Positions 1-8,014 of a stretch of DNA of 64,000 nucleotides are shown piece after piece. The translations under genes were made by a program, and so were the position numbers. The DNA is taken from NCBI RefSeq assembly GCF_030410135.1, contig NZ_JAUGQQ010000001.1, positions 124,001 to 188,000 on the forward strand, given 5' to 3'. The stretch is from Aequorivita aurantiaca (GTDB taxonomy: Bacteria; Bacteroidota; Bacteroidia; Flavobacteriales; Flavobacteriaceae). A model generated the notes under the pieces. That model made no database searches, had not been told where the DNA came from, and saw only the letters and a program-made list of their open reading frames with translations. Each line of letters opens with the position of its first letter. The first letter of the stretch is position 1.

Positions 1-2
1 AC

Positions 3-818
3 TATTCCCGCGCGCGAAATTTGCACGCTACGGCAAAAATCGTTTCTGAAGAAATGAATGGTGCCTTTCCAAATAATTACAAAGATTTATTAAAGTTGAA
101 AGGCGTGGGCGATTATACCGCAAGTGCCATTGCCAGCATCTGCTTCAATCAACCTGAAGCAGTTGTGGACGGCAATGTGTACCGCACACTTTCACGCGTT
201 TTCGGAATTTCCACTCCTATTAATACACCTGCAGGGCAAAAGGAATTTAAACAAATGGCACAGCTGCTCATTGATAAAACCCAGCCCGGAACTTTCAATC
301 AAGCCATCATGGAATTTGGAGCAAGATATTGCGTACCACAAAACCCCGATTGCCCAAATTGCATTTTTAATGAAAACTGTAAAGCCTTTCAGCACAACAA
401 AGTTTCGGAACTGCCGGTAAAAATTAAGGCCAAACCCATAAAAAAAAGATATTTCAACTATTTGGTGGTGCTATCCGTAAAAGAAAAAACCGTACTGCGG
501 CAACGCACCGGCAAAGGAATTTGGCACAGATTATATGAATTTCCAATGATTGAAACTTCCGAGGATATAAATCTGCCAACCCTGGAAAAACTGCCGAAGT
601 TTCAAAGTTTTTCAGAAGAATTTCAAATTGAAAACATTTCGCTCTACAATGAAAAACCTGTTATCCACAAGCTTTCGCATCAACATTTAATCACCCGCTT
701 TTGGATAGTTGAAAGTCGGGAAAATTCCGAAGTTGCAATTCCCGTTTCCGAAATTGGCAACTATGCGGTGCCCGTACTGATCGAGAATTTTGTTTCAGAT
801 TTTTTTGGCAATTACTAA
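3..818 (+). CDS. mutY: A/G-specific adenine DNA glycosylase MutY, 5'-truncated by window edge
   Basis: Base-excision repair glycosylase that removes adenine mispaired with 8-oxoguanine. The open frame runs off the left edge; the first visible residues (YSRARNLHATA) match the middle of the MutY N-terminal domain, so an upstream start is missing and the first in-frame TTG at 21 is not the real start. Visible motifs: helix-hairpin-helix (LKGVGDYTASAIA), the catalytic-Asp segment VDGNVYR, and the iron-sulfur cysteines C-X6-C-X2-C-X5-C ending at NENC. The C-terminal half looks like the NUDIX-type 8-oxoG recognition domain (KGIWHRLYEFP). It sits upstream of ssb, gldE and gldD, an order I recall as common in flavobacteria. 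Function is confident; only the extent is limited. Confidence 0.94.
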   Translation, partial: YSRARNLHATAKIVSEEMNGAFPNNYKDLLKLKGVGDYTASAIASICFNQPEAVVDGNVYRTLSRVFGISTPINTPAGQKEFKQMAQLLIDKTQPGTFNQAIMEFGARYCVPQNPDCPNCIFNENCKAFQHNKVSELPVKIKAKPIKKRYFNYLVVLSVKEKTVLRQRTGKGIWHRLYEFPMIETSEDINLPTLEKLPKFQSFSEEFQIENISLYNEKPVIHKLSHQHLITRFWIVESRENSEVAIPVSEIGNYAVPVLIENFVSDFFGNY

Positions 819-893
819 TTGCACCTTACCTCCTTCCCCGTAAATGGATTCATATAAAAATTTAAAAAATCATTATATTTAAAATGCAAAATT

Positions 894-901
894 TACCTTT
901 G
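894..901 (+). promoter_or_regulatory. Putative -7 promoter element for ssb
   Basis: TACCTTTG matches the Bacteroidota -7 consensus TAnnTTTG and lies 23 bases before the ssb ATG. No clear TTTG -33 box is seen at the expected distance, so support comes from this element and its position only. Confidence 0.5.
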
Positions 902-924
902 CACAAATTGAAAAAGAAACTATT

Positions 925-1365
925 ATGAGCGGAACATTGAATAAGGTAATGCTTATTGGGCATACGGGTGATGATGTAAAAATGCATTATTTTGAAGGCG
1001 GTAGCAGCTTGGGTCGCTTTCCGATGGCCACCAATGAAACCTATACAAACAAAACCACTGGCGAGCGCGTCACAAATACCGAATGGCACAATATTGTGGT
1101 TCGGAACAAAGCTGCCGAAATCTGCGAAAAATACTTAAAAAAGGGCGATATGGTTTATATTGAAGGGCGCCTGAAAACCCGCAAATGGCAGGATGACAAA
1201 GGGTTGGATAGATATAGCACCGAAATACATTGTACAGATTTTACCTTTTTGTCCCCCAAAGGCGAAAGTGGTAATTCGGGACAAAATATGTCCAGTCAAC
1301 AAGCAACGTCTGCACCTCAAAATAGCAACATAAATTCTGGCGAAGAGGACGACTTACCTTTTTAA
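925..1365 (+). CDS. ssb: Single-stranded DNA-binding protein
   Basis: Binds single-stranded DNA in replication, repair and recombination. The 146-residue product has an OB-fold over about residues 1-110 (start MSGTLNKVMLIG, with TNTEWHNIVV and the KGDMVYIEGRL strand), a Gln/Ser/Asn-rich flexible linker, and the acidic C-terminal tip EEDDLPF that docks partner proteins. Length and tip are typical of bacterial SSB. The ATG follows a TAnnTTTG promoter element closely. Downstream gldE begins 21 bases after the stop, so the two are probably co-transcribed. Confidence 0.96.
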   Translation: MSGTLNKVMLIGHTGDDVKMHYFEGGSSLGRFPMATNETYTNKTTGERVTNTEWHNIVVRNKAAEICEKYLKKGDMVYIEGRLKTRKWQDDKGLDRYSTEIHCTDFTFLSPKGESGNSGQNMSSQQATSAPQNSNINSGEEDDLPF

Positions 1366-1386
1366 TTGTAAATTAAACCCATCACC

Positions 1387-2706
1387 TTGGACACGGAGCC
1401 CCCTGGTTTACTATTTTTTTCTGTTTTGGATTTTACCCAAATAACAAGTGGTGTTATGCTATTTGTTTTGTTAGCATGCTCTGCACTAATTTCTGGCGCC
1501 GAAGTGGCTTTCTTTTCGTTAACCCCAACCGATTTTGAAACAAACCAAGAAAAAGCTATTGCTAAAAAATTGGGTATTGCCCAACGATTACTAGCCAAGC
1601 CGAAAAAATTGCTGGCAACCATTTTGGTATCCAACAATTTCATAAACATCGCGATAGTCCTGCTTTTTGATTCCATGAGCGAAACACTTTTTTCCGGAAT
1701 CCAATCCAATTTCTATGGAATTGATGTGCGCTTTATCGTGGAAGTGGGCGTGGTCACATTCCTGATTTTGCTTTTCGGGGAAATTCTTCCTAAAATCTAT
1801 GCCAACCGCAACCGCATTTCTTTCGCCGTTTTTATGGCCCAACCGCTAAACATTTTGGACACGCTATTATCCCCCATCAGTTTGCCCATGCGTTCTGCCA
1901 CCACCTATCTTAACAACCGTTACGGCAAACAGAAGTCCAACATTAGTGTGGACCATCTTTCACAAGCGCTGGAACTTTCTAACAAGGATACAACTCACGA
2001 AGAGCAGAAGATTCTTCAAGGCATCGTTACCTTCGGCAACACCGATACCAAACAAGTAATGAAAAACCGAATGGATATTTTTGCCCTGAATGAGGAATTA
2101 ACTTTTAAGGAAATTTTGCCCGAAATTATTGAGCATGGATATTCGCGAATTCCCGTTTACAAAGACAGTATGGATAACATTACTGGCATTCTGTACGTAA
2201 AGGATTTAATTCCGTACACAGACCGTAAAACTCTGGATTGGAAAACCTTGAAACGAGAGGCCTATTTTGTTCCCGAAAACAAAAAGCTGGATGATTTGCT
2301 GAACGAATTCAAGGAAATGAAAATGCACCTTGCAATCGTAGTTGACGAATACGGCGGTACGAGTGGGCTTATTTCCTTGGAAGATATTATTGAGGAAATT
2401 GTGGGCGAGATCAGTGATGAGTTTGACGATGAGGATTTGATTTTCTCGAAACTGGACGACAATACTTTTATTTTTGAAGGAAAAACACCTTTGAAAGATT
2501 TCTATAAAGTAATAAAAGCAGAGGATCCGGAAATTTTTGAGGATGAAAAAGGCGAAGCGGAAACAGTGGCCGGCTTTTTGCTGGAAATCTCAAGAGGTTT
2601 TCCGAAGAAAAATGAAGTAATATCTTTTCACAAATATGCGTTTACCATTGAAGCGTTTGAGGGCAAGCGCATCAAACAAATAAAACTTACCATTGAAAAT
2701 CAATAA
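1387..2706 (+). CDS. gldE: Gliding motility-associated protein GldE (CNNM/CBS/CorC-type membrane protein)
   Basis: Inner-membrane protein with the DUF21-CBS-CorC_HlyC layout: several transmembrane helices in about residues 15-150, a CBS pair around 200-330 (including IPVYKDSMDNITGILYVKDL and VVDEYGGTSGLISLEDI), and a CorC/HlyC domain at the C terminus (VAGFLLEISRGFPKK). The family includes cation-transport-like proteins; GldE is known from Flavobacterium gliding genetics, but its biochemical role is unclear. The start is a TTG (leading to MDTEPPGLL), chosen because it precedes the first membrane segment; the next in-frame ATG falls within that segment. Adjacent gldD and the 14-base overlap with it support the assignment. 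Confidence 0.9.
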   Translation: MDTEPPGLLFFSVLDFTQITSGVMLFVLLACSALISGAEVAFFSLTPTDFETNQEKAIAKKLGIAQRLLAKPKKLLATILVSNNFINIAIVLLFDSMSETLFSGIQSNFYGIDVRFIVEVGVVTFLILLFGEILPKIYANRNRISFAVFMAQPLNILDTLLSPISLPMRSATTYLNNRYGKQKSNISVDHLSQALELSNKDTTHEEQKILQGIVTFGNTDTKQVMKNRMDIFALNEELTFKEILPEIIEHGYSRIPVYKDSMDNITGILYVKDLIPYTDRKTLDWKTLKREAYFVPENKKLDDLLNEFKEMKMHLAIVVDEYGGTSGLISLEDIIEEIVGEISDEFDDEDLIFSKLDDNTFIFEGKTPLKDFYKVIKAEDPEIFEDEKGEAETVAGFLLEISRGFPKKNEVISFHKYAFTIEAFEGKRIKQIKLTIENQ

Positions 2707-3256
2707 ATTTTTTCTCCTTATTTTCTCAAGCCTTTTCGTGCTTATTTCTTGCGAAGATGACGTTTTGGTAAAACCTTCGGCTATGCTTCGTCTGGAATAT
2801 CCATCTCCGGAATATAAAAGCATATCTACGGATTGTCCCTATTCATTCGAAATGAACGAAATCGCAAACTTGATAAAAAAGAAAAATTGCGGAATAAATA
2901 TAAATTACCCCAATATGAAGGCTACTTTATATTTGACGTATCAAAATGTGAGAAACAACAATCTGGACTCCCTATTGCAGGATGCGCAAAAACTTGCTTA
3001 CGATCACACTATAAAGGCAAACAGCATTCCGGAACAGCCATACATAAATCCTGACAAAAAAGTATATGGCATGTTTTATATGATTAATGGCAATGCCGCC
3101 AGTCAAACCCAATTTTACGTCACGGATAGCATTAACCATTTTGTGAACGGCGCACTCTATTTTGATGCAAAGCCAAACTTCGATTCCATATATCCAGCCG
3201 TTGTTTATCTCCGCGAAGACATGCGGAGATTGATGGAAACTATCACTTGGGAATAA
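2693..3256 (+). CDS. gldD: Gliding motility lipoprotein GldD
   Basis: A 187-residue lipoprotein with an N-terminal signal ending in a lipobox (FVLISC, Cys 20). The body (SAMLRLEYPSPEYK, PNMKATLYLTYQNV) looks like GldD, which is required for gliding and apparently for T9SS function in flavobacteria; its mechanism is not established. The start is a TTG that overlaps the 3' end of gldE by 14 bases, suggesting translational coupling. The first ATG is at residue 31, after the signal peptide, so TTG is needed to keep the lipobox. The ORF-length match and gene pair make the call firm. Confidence 0.9.
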   Translation: MKINKFFLLIFSSLFVLISCEDDVLVKPSAMLRLEYPSPEYKSISTDCPYSFEMNEIANLIKKKNCGININYPNMKATLYLTYQNVRNNNLDSLLQDAQKLAYDHTIKANSIPEQPYINPDKKVYGMFYMINGNAASQTQFYVTDSINHFVNGALYFDAKPNFDSIYPAVVYLREDMRRLMETITWE

Positions 3257-3346
3257 ACAGGTTAAGGTGCGGGGAAAAAAAGTTAACAATCCCTTTGCAA
3301 TTGGTTCGGCAAGTTTTTGTAACTTTTGGCTGTAAAACTAACAACT

Positions 3347-3802
3347 ATGTTTAAAGTATATTCTCGCTACGGTATTGGGATTGCAGTAGTTTTGATTGTT
3401 TATTTTCTTCTTCTGAAATTAATGGGCCTTCACCAATATCCAGTGTTAAGCGCTGTAAATGGCTTGATATACGGTGCCGGAATGTATCTGGGAATTAAAC
3501 ATTACAACTCCAGAAAAAATAAGCTGAAATATGAAAAAGGGTTTGAGGTCGGCCTTTTTTGCGGTGGTATAGCTACCGTAATTTTTGGCGCTTTCATGGC
3601 CCTTTATATGTACCAAATTGATACGGAATTTTCAGCAAATATTCTGGAATCATGGAATTTGGAATACGCCATGGGAACCTTAACCCTGCTAATTTCCATT
3701 TTGCTAATGGGTTTTGCCACTACCATTGTTTTGACCCTAACCTTCATGCAACTCCTCAAGAAATCTTGGAACACCCAAGACGGAAACCGAAATACGCTGT
3801 AA
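3347..3802 (+). CDS. DUF4199-like small integral membrane protein
   Basis: A 151-residue protein with about four transmembrane segments (near residues 8-25, 35-50, 67-90 and 107-135) and a central charged loop (HYNSRKNKLKYEKGFEVG). The pattern resembles DUF4199 proteins of Bacteroidota, whose function is unknown. I chose the ATG at 3347; an in-frame TTG at 3326 would add seven residues but overlaps a promoter-like stretch (TTTG at 3294, TAACTTTTG at 3320). It is followed by rplU with its own promoter. Coding status is strong; family assignment is moderate. Confidence 0.7.
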   Translation: MFKVYSRYGIGIAVVLIVYFLLLKLMGLHQYPVLSAVNGLIYGAGMYLGIKHYNSRKNKLKYEKGFEVGLFCGGIATVIFGAFMALYMYQIDTEFSANILESWNLEYAMGTLTLLISILLMGFATTIVLTLTFMQLLKKSWNTQDGNRNTL

Positions 3803-3818
3803 ATTAACTTCAAAAGCC

Positions 3819-3849
3819 TTTGCGTTTTACATTTTAAAAATTATATTTG
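3819..3849 (+). promoter_or_regulatory. Promoter for rplU-rpmA
   Basis: TTTG at 3819-3822 and TATATTTG at 3842-3849 are separated by 19 bases, matching the Bacteroidota sigma-ABfr consensus (TTTG, about 19, TAnnTTTG). The element lies 60 bases before the rplU ATG, leaving room for a leader of about 50 bases. Confidence 0.75.
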
Positions 3850-3908
3850 CACCCGCTTTTACCGGACGGTGAAAGCATTTTGTTTAACTAATTTATAAAC
3901 GATTCGCT

Positions 3909-4652
3909 ATGTACGCAATTGTAGAGATAGCAGGGCAGCAAGTAAAAGTTGCGAAAGACCAGAAGGTTTTTGTTCATCGTTTGCCAGTTGAAGAAGGTAA
4001 ATCAGTGTCTTTTGACAATGTACTTCTTATTGGTGACGGAGACAATATAACCATCGGCGCCCCGGCTATAGACGGCGCTCTAATAGGAGCTAAAGTCGTA
4101 AAACACCTAAAAGGTGACAAGGTTATTGTTTTCAAAAAGAAAAGAAGAAAAGGTTTCCGTAAGAAAAACGGTCACCGTCAGTATCTTTCTGAAATCGTAA
4201 TTGAAAGTATTGTTGCCTCAGGAGGCAAGAAAGAAAAGGAAGAAGCCAAAACAGCTGCTCCAAAAAAAGAAACTAAGCCAGCCGCAAAAGCTGAAACCCC
4301 AAAGGCAGAGCCAAAAGCTAAAGCCAAAAAAGAGGTTGAAGTTAGCGAAAACTTAATTTCACGTGCTGAAAACAGAGCTGCGGAAGCAAACATCGATATC
4401 AATATCGAAAAAGTACTTCACAGTATTGGAACTGCTCCAAAAGCAGATGCCGATGATCTTAAATTGATCAACGGGATTGGTCCTTCAAATGAGGAAAAAC
4501 TGAATGAATTGGGTATTTATACCTATGAGCAAATCAGCAAACTTAAAGCTGCAGATCGCGAAGAGCTTTCAAAAATTGCAGGTTTTACCCGTGAAAAGAT
4601 TGAAGCTGACGAATGGGTAAAGCAAGCTAAGGAATTGTTGAAAAACAAATAA
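3909..4652 (+). CDS. rplU: Ribosomal protein bL21 with C-terminal helix-hairpin-helix extension
   Basis: Large-subunit ribosomal protein. Residues 1 to about 103 are a normal bL21 (MYAIVEIAGQQVKV to KKRRKGFRKKNGHRQY). The product is 247 residues, more than twice the usual length. The extra part is a Lys/Ala/Glu-rich linker (about 108-150) followed by a folded domain at about 180-247 with a helix-hairpin-helix signature (LKLINGIGPSNEEKLNELGI and KIAGFTREKIE). Similar extensions are annotated in some Bacteroidota as a predicted flap-endonuclease-like 5' DNA nuclease domain, but no catalytic residues are apparent here. rpmA follows after 31 bases, the standard rplU-rpmA pair. Confidence 0.95.
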   Translation: MYAIVEIAGQQVKVAKDQKVFVHRLPVEEGKSVSFDNVLLIGDGDNITIGAPAIDGALIGAKVVKHLKGDKVIVFKKKRRKGFRKKNGHRQYLSEIVIESIVASGGKKEKEEAKTAAPKKETKPAAKAETPKAEPKAKAKKEVEVSENLISRAENRAAEANIDINIEKVLHSIGTAPKADADDLKLINGIGPSNEEKLNELGIYTYEQISKLKAADREELSKIAGFTREKIEADEWVKQAKELLKNK

Positions 4653-4683
4653 ACCGAAATCATTAATTAAAAAATTATAAACC

Positions 4684-4947
4684 ATGGCTCACAAAAAAGG
4701 AGTTGGTAGTTCCAAAAACGGTCGCGAATCAGAATCGAAACGTCTTGGCGTTAAGATTTTCGGTGGACAGGCTGCCATTGCAGGAAATATCATCGTAAGA
4801 CAAAGAGGATATACGCATCACCCAGGTGAGAACGTATACGGTGGTAAAGATCACACTTTGCACGCGCAAGTGGACGGTGTGGTAAAATTTACCAAAAAGA
4901 GAGATAACAAGAGCTACGTTTCCATCGTTCCAAACGCTGAGGCATAG
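4684..4947 (+). CDS. rpmA: Ribosomal protein bL27
   Basis: The 87-residue large-subunit protein begins [23 protein letters not shown] and contains [21 protein letters not shown], both typical of bL27. The N terminus reaches toward the peptidyl-transferase centre. There is no N-terminal extension needing cleavage, unlike in Firmicutes. It is the second gene of the rplU-rpmA operon and is followed by a strong hairpin terminator. Confidence 0.97.
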   Translation: MAHKKGVGSSKNGRESESKRLGVKIFGGQAAIAGNIIVRQRGYTHHPGENVYGGKDHTLHAQVDGVVKFTKKRDNKSYVSIVPNAEA

Positions 4948-4971
4948 TCTAAACTTGTTATATAAAAGCAA

Positions 4972-5006
4972 AACCTTCACAACAATGTGAAGGTTTTTTT
5001 ATTTTT
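4972..5006. terminator. Bidirectional rho-independent terminator after rpmA
   Basis: AACCTTCAC (4972-4980) pairs perfectly with GTGAAGGTT (4987-4995) across a six-base loop and is followed by a T-rich tract. It lies between rpmA and the convergent transglutaminase gene. Confidence 0.85.
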
Positions 5007-5652
5007 TGGCGTGTTGTTGAAATTCTAAAAACGAAGTTGGATTTTTCAAAAGTGTCCATTTTTCATTTTCAGGGTAATGCGAAAGAATAAATTCCGCAGG
5101 TTTTACCAAATACCAAAAGCTGTCCGGATTCTTTGCAGTGCCGTGGCTAATGGCCCAAGTAATATCCAGCAAATGCCATTTTCCATTCAGTTTTACGGCA
5201 TTCCACGTATGTTCCGGCACTATTCGATTCTGTACTTTTCCTGAATATTTTTTTGTGAATCCGTGAATCACTTCCGAAGAAATGCTAACATCCGCGCACA
5301 ATTTCTTAAAGAGAAAAGCAAAACCACCGCAGAGTGCCATTCTTCGTTCCAAAACTTTTTTAATCACATTTTCTTCGGAAGTATAAAATTGCTTTTGAAG
5401 TTTTTTATTACGCATCAATTCGTGGTCGTATGAAATATTTTGGGTAATCCATTTGAAAATTTCCGCAGCCTTTTCAGCATCAGAAGTTGCATTTCTTGTA
5501 ATTGAAAATGCCAATTTGGAAGTTGAAAAGCGCTCTGTTTTTGTTGAATGATTCTTTTGTGGATAATTGTCATTCCCAATTACAGCCCCTATCTGCGCAA
5601 CACAATTTATTCCGAAGCCTAAAAAAAGTAATAAAATAAAACACGTTCGCAT
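4999..5652 (-). CDS. Secreted transglutaminase-like (cysteine protease fold) protein
   Basis: A 217-residue protein with a signal peptide (FILLLFLGFG, likely cleavage after CVAQ near residue 20). A transglutaminase-core fold is indicated by the triad Cys 108 (MALCGGFAF), His 148 (EHTWNAVKL) and Asp 163 (LLDITWA), together with the upstream helix AAEIFKWITQNISYD. Family members are periplasmic or surface proteases or cross-linking enzymes; the substrate is unknown. It resembles the short transglutaminase domain proteins seen in Bacteroidota. It is convergent with rpmA and lies 67 bases after the DUF1028 gene on the same strand. Confidence 0.82.
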   Translation of the reverse strand: MRTCFILLLFLGFGINCVAQIGAVIGNDNYPQKNHSTKTERFSTSKLAFSITRNATSDAEKAAEIFKWITQNISYDHELMRNKKLQKQFYTSEENVIKKVLERRMALCGGFAFLFKKLCADVSISSEVIHGFTKKYSGKVQNRIVPEHTWNAVKLNGKWHLLDITWAISHGTAKNPDSFWYLVKPAEFILSHYPENEKWTLLKNPTSFLEFQQHAKK

Positions 5653-5719
5653 AAACCTAATTCGATTTATGCCAAAACGTATTTAATAAATTTATATTGA
5701 AAGGAAAGGTGTTAAAACT

Positions 5720-6700
5720 TTATTTGGTGAGCTCCTTTAGGCTCTCTTCCGAAACATTCAACAAACCTACTTTTGGAAGTCGCTTCGTGAGCTCCCGCCA
5801 ATTTCCATCTGCCTCATAAATTGTTTGCAGCATTTCTGAAGCACCCTCCACTTGGCTTCCATTTGCCAATGTAATTGCCGTCCAATACTGCATTTCCAGA
5901 TTTTCCGGAAACATTTTCATGGCAGCGTTATACTCATTCATTGCGCTTTCCATTTCATTCCTTTCAACATATAAATCTCCTTGGTTCATATGCTCGTAAG
6001 CTCGAAATACTTTTAAAAGCCTATCGATTTCCATTATCGGATTTTCCGAATCATCAACCCGCAAATCCAAAACTTTATCATTCCACGGTTCCGAAGAAGC
6101 TTTCGCAGCATAAACCAGCAACGCAGCGGATTGTTTTCCGCGGATATCGCCTCCCGCATTTTCCGCAGCTTGCAGTACTGCAACCATTCTTTCTGCTAAT
6201 GGCATCCCAGAATTATCGTTCCACGTTTTTTCCATTGCCGGCACAACTTTATCATTTAACATCATATTTGCCTGTACCGAAAAATTATCTCCGTTGGCGT
6301 GGCCAGCAAAGTCAATACAACTTTGGCCCGTATGTGTTGCCACCCTGCCCTGTTTATCCAAAATTGCCACTTGACGGAAATCGCGGCCTTCATCGTCACT
6401 TAGCAAAATATCCATTGCTTCCTGCGGCGATTTTCCCTGTTTCAGCAAGGCGAGGCCGCGGAGGCCGAATGATTTATTGGTGAATGATTGCGTAGCCACA
6501 ACGCCAACCCCAGCTTCTCCCCAAGAAACTGCTGTTCCCACACTAAACCAATGGCTCTGTACCGCCACGGCCATTTCGCCTGTTTTGGCATCGCGCGCAA
6601 CAATGGAATAAGTGTGCGCTAATGGATCATTTGGTTTTTGGGATTGGGACATAATTTGAAAAGTTGTGAATATTCCTATTAAAAAAAGGATTGGCTTCAT
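5720..6700 (-). CDS. Secreted DUF1028 (Ntn-hydrolase-like) protein with C-terminal TPR-like helices
   Basis: A 326-residue exported protein: signal peptide in about 1-18, then the DUF1028 domain over about 25-235 (THTYSIVARDAKTGEMAVAVQS, GVGVVATQSFTN, GKQSAALLVYA). DUF1028 proteins have an Ntn-hydrolase-like fold, but their reaction is unknown. The C terminus (about 235-320, HMNQGDLYVERNEMESAMNEY) looks like a tetratricopeptide-type helical pair. The gene stands alone between the transglutaminase gene and the sdh operon terminator. Coding and family assignment are confident; function is not known. Confidence 0.85.
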   Translation of the reverse strand: MKPILFLIGIFTTFQIMSQSQKPNDPLAHTYSIVARDAKTGEMAVAVQSHWFSVGTAVSWGEAGVGVVATQSFTNKSFGLRGLALLKQGKSPQEAMDILLSDDEGRDFRQVAILDKQGRVATHTGQSCIDFAGHANGDNFSVQANMMLNDKVVPAMEKTWNDNSGMPLAERMVAVLQAAENAGGDIRGKQSAALLVYAAKASSEPWNDKVLDLRVDDSENPIMEIDRLLKVFRAYEHMNQGDLYVERNEMESAMNEYNAAMKMFPENLEMQYWTAITLANGSQVEGASEMLQTIYEADGNWRELTKRLPKVGLLNVSEESLKELTK

Positions 6701-6771
6701 AAGTAATTGTTTTATCCACTAAAGATAGAATTAATTTTAGCGGAATATAGCAATGTAAATTTTCATAAAAC

Positions 6772-6799
6772 AAAAAACCCTGCAAATGCAGGGTTTTTT
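6772..6799 (-). terminator. Terminator of the sdhCAB operon
   Basis: The palindrome AAAAAACCCTGCA / TGCAGGGTTTTTT (6772-6784 and 6787-6799) forms a GC-core hairpin with A and T tracts on the two sides, so it can act in both directions. It lies 18 bases after the sdhB stop on the minus strand. Confidence 0.85.
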
Positions 6800-6816
6800 A
6801 AAATGTAAAATATAAT

Positions 6817-7563
6817 TTATCCTTTAATGCTAGCCTTCAAATATTCGCGATTCATTCGGGCGATGTTTTCAAGTGAAATACCTTTTGGACACTCAATTTC
6901 GCAGGCGCCGGTGTTACTACAGTTTCCGAAACCTTCTTTGTCCATTTGAGCTACCATATTTAAAACTCGTTCTGTAGCCTCGATTCTTCCCTGGGGAAGC
7001 AAGGCAAATTGGCTAACCTTCGCGGAAGTGAACAACATTGCGCTAGCATTTTTGCACGCTGCCACGCACGCGCCGCATCCAATACATGTTGCGGAATTGA
7101 AAGATTCATCGGCATCATGTTTGTTTACGGGAATCGCGTTTGCATCAATCGTATTTCCGGAAGTATTCACCGAAATAAACCCACCCGCTTGCTGAATTCT
7201 ATCAAAAGAACTTCTGTCAACAACCAAATCCTTTATTACCGGAAATGCCTTCGCACGGAATGGCTCAATAACAATGGTGTCGCCATCGTTGAACATTCGC
7301 ATATGTAATTGACATGTTGTGATTAGTCTATCGGGGCCGTGAGGTTCACCGTTGATTTGCAGTGAGCAAGTACCGCAAATTCCCTCGCGGCAATCGTGGT
7401 CAAAAACTACGGGTTCCTCGCCTTTGTTTATTAAACCTTCGTTCAATACGTCAAGCATTTCCAAGAAAGACATATCTCCCTCTACTCCCTCAAGTGGATA
7501 GGTTTTAAATTCTCCCTTTGCTTTGCTATCTTTCTGTCTCCAGATTTTAAGTGTTAACTTCAT
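6817..7563 (-). CDS. sdhB: Succinate dehydrogenase/fumarate reductase iron-sulfur subunit
   Basis: Electron-transfer subunit of complex II, passing electrons from the flavoprotein to membrane quinone. The 248-residue product has the N-terminal [2Fe-2S] cysteine loop (CREGICGTC, then Cys in LITTC) and two C-terminal cysteine clusters ([11 protein letters not shown] and [13 protein letters not shown]) for the [4Fe-4S] and [3Fe-4S] centres. It lies downstream of sdhA but is separated from it by an inserted four-helix-bundle gene between inverted repeats. A terminator follows. The two-other-subunit layout (SdhC, SdhA, SdhB) fits the menaquinone-linked type B complex of Bacteroidota. Confidence 0.96.
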   Translation of the reverse strand: MKLTLKIWRQKDSKAKGEFKTYPLEGVEGDMSFLEMLDVLNEGLINKGEEPVVFDHDCREGICGTCSLQINGEPHGPDRLITTCQLHMRMFNDGDTIVIEPFRAKAFPVIKDLVVDRSSFDRIQQAGGFISVNTSGNTIDANAIPVNKHDADESFNSATCIGCGACVAACKNASAMLFTSAKVSQFALLPQGRIEATERVLNMVAQMDKEGFGNCSNTGACEIECPKGISLENIARMNREYLKASIKG

Positions 7564-7572
7564 TATTTAAAA

Positions 7573-7612
7573 GTTACTTAGTTATTGTGTTACTGAGTTA
7601 TTCAGTTATTTT
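7573..7612 (+). repeat. Octamer tandem array, left end of inverted pair
   Basis: Five consecutive 8-base units of form GTTAYTNN (GTTACTTA, GTTATTGT, GTTACTGA, GTTATTCA, GTTATTTT). The reverse complement of a 23-base segment here (7580-7602) recurs at 8025-8047 with a single mismatch. The array ends nine bases before the sdhB start codon. Confidence 0.85.
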
Positions 7613-7627
7613 TATTCCTGCAAATAA

Positions 7628-8005
7628 TTATTGAATCTTCGCAGTTTGTAAATATTTAATATATCCATTCAAAATTAACAATGTTCTATCATGGATTTTT
7701 CTTAATTCATTTAACAGCTCTTCAGAAATATACTTTTCATCAAAAGCTATTATTCCATGATCCAACGTTTCATTCAAAGATCCTCTCGCCATTCTACAGA
7801 ACTGAATATTTTCTTGAAAATGAAATCTTCCAAATCCTTCTGCAATGTTATTTCCTACAGACCTTGAGGCTCTCCTTATCTGGGATGCCAAAGCAAATTT
7901 TTCAATCACTGGCAATTTTGAAATTATTTCATTCGCTACAAAGTTTCTAAGTACTCGGGCTTGTTTCCAGCATTCCAATTCTTCAAAAGACTGAAAACTT
8001 CCCAT
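7628..8005 (-). CDS. Four-helix-bundle protein, S23/23S rRNA intervening-sequence family
   Basis: A 125-residue protein with the family signature: an N-terminal FEELECWKQARVLRNFV helix, LPVIEKFALASQIRRASRSVGNNIAEGFGR, and an Arg/Glu helix region with ARGSLNETLDHGI. Proteins of this family (TIGR02436-like) form pentameric helical bundles and include relatives of the Avd accessory proteins of diversity-generating retroelements; no enzymatic function is known. The ATG at 8005 is preceded by little recognisable ribosome-binding sequence. It lies inside the sdh operon in the same direction, enclosed by inverted octamer arrays, and has no evident connection with succinate oxidation. No reverse transcriptase or variable-repeat region is nearby. 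Confidence 0.88.
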   Translation of the reverse strand: MGSFQSFEELECWKQARVLRNFVANEIISKLPVIEKFALASQIRRASRSVGNNIAEGFGRFHFQENIQFCRMARGSLNETLDHGIIAFDEKYISEELLNELRKIHDRTLLILNGYIKYLQTAKIQ

Positions 8006-8014
8006 AATCGCTTA

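Noticed and set aside
3326-3346. TTG start for the DUF4199-like protein
   Set aside because: It overlaps promoter-like DNA; the ATG at 3347 is closer to the expected leader.
5875-6483. 202-codon plus-strand frame inside the DUF1028 gene
   Set aside because: It is the complementary strand of a well-supported gene; the product has no recognisable features.
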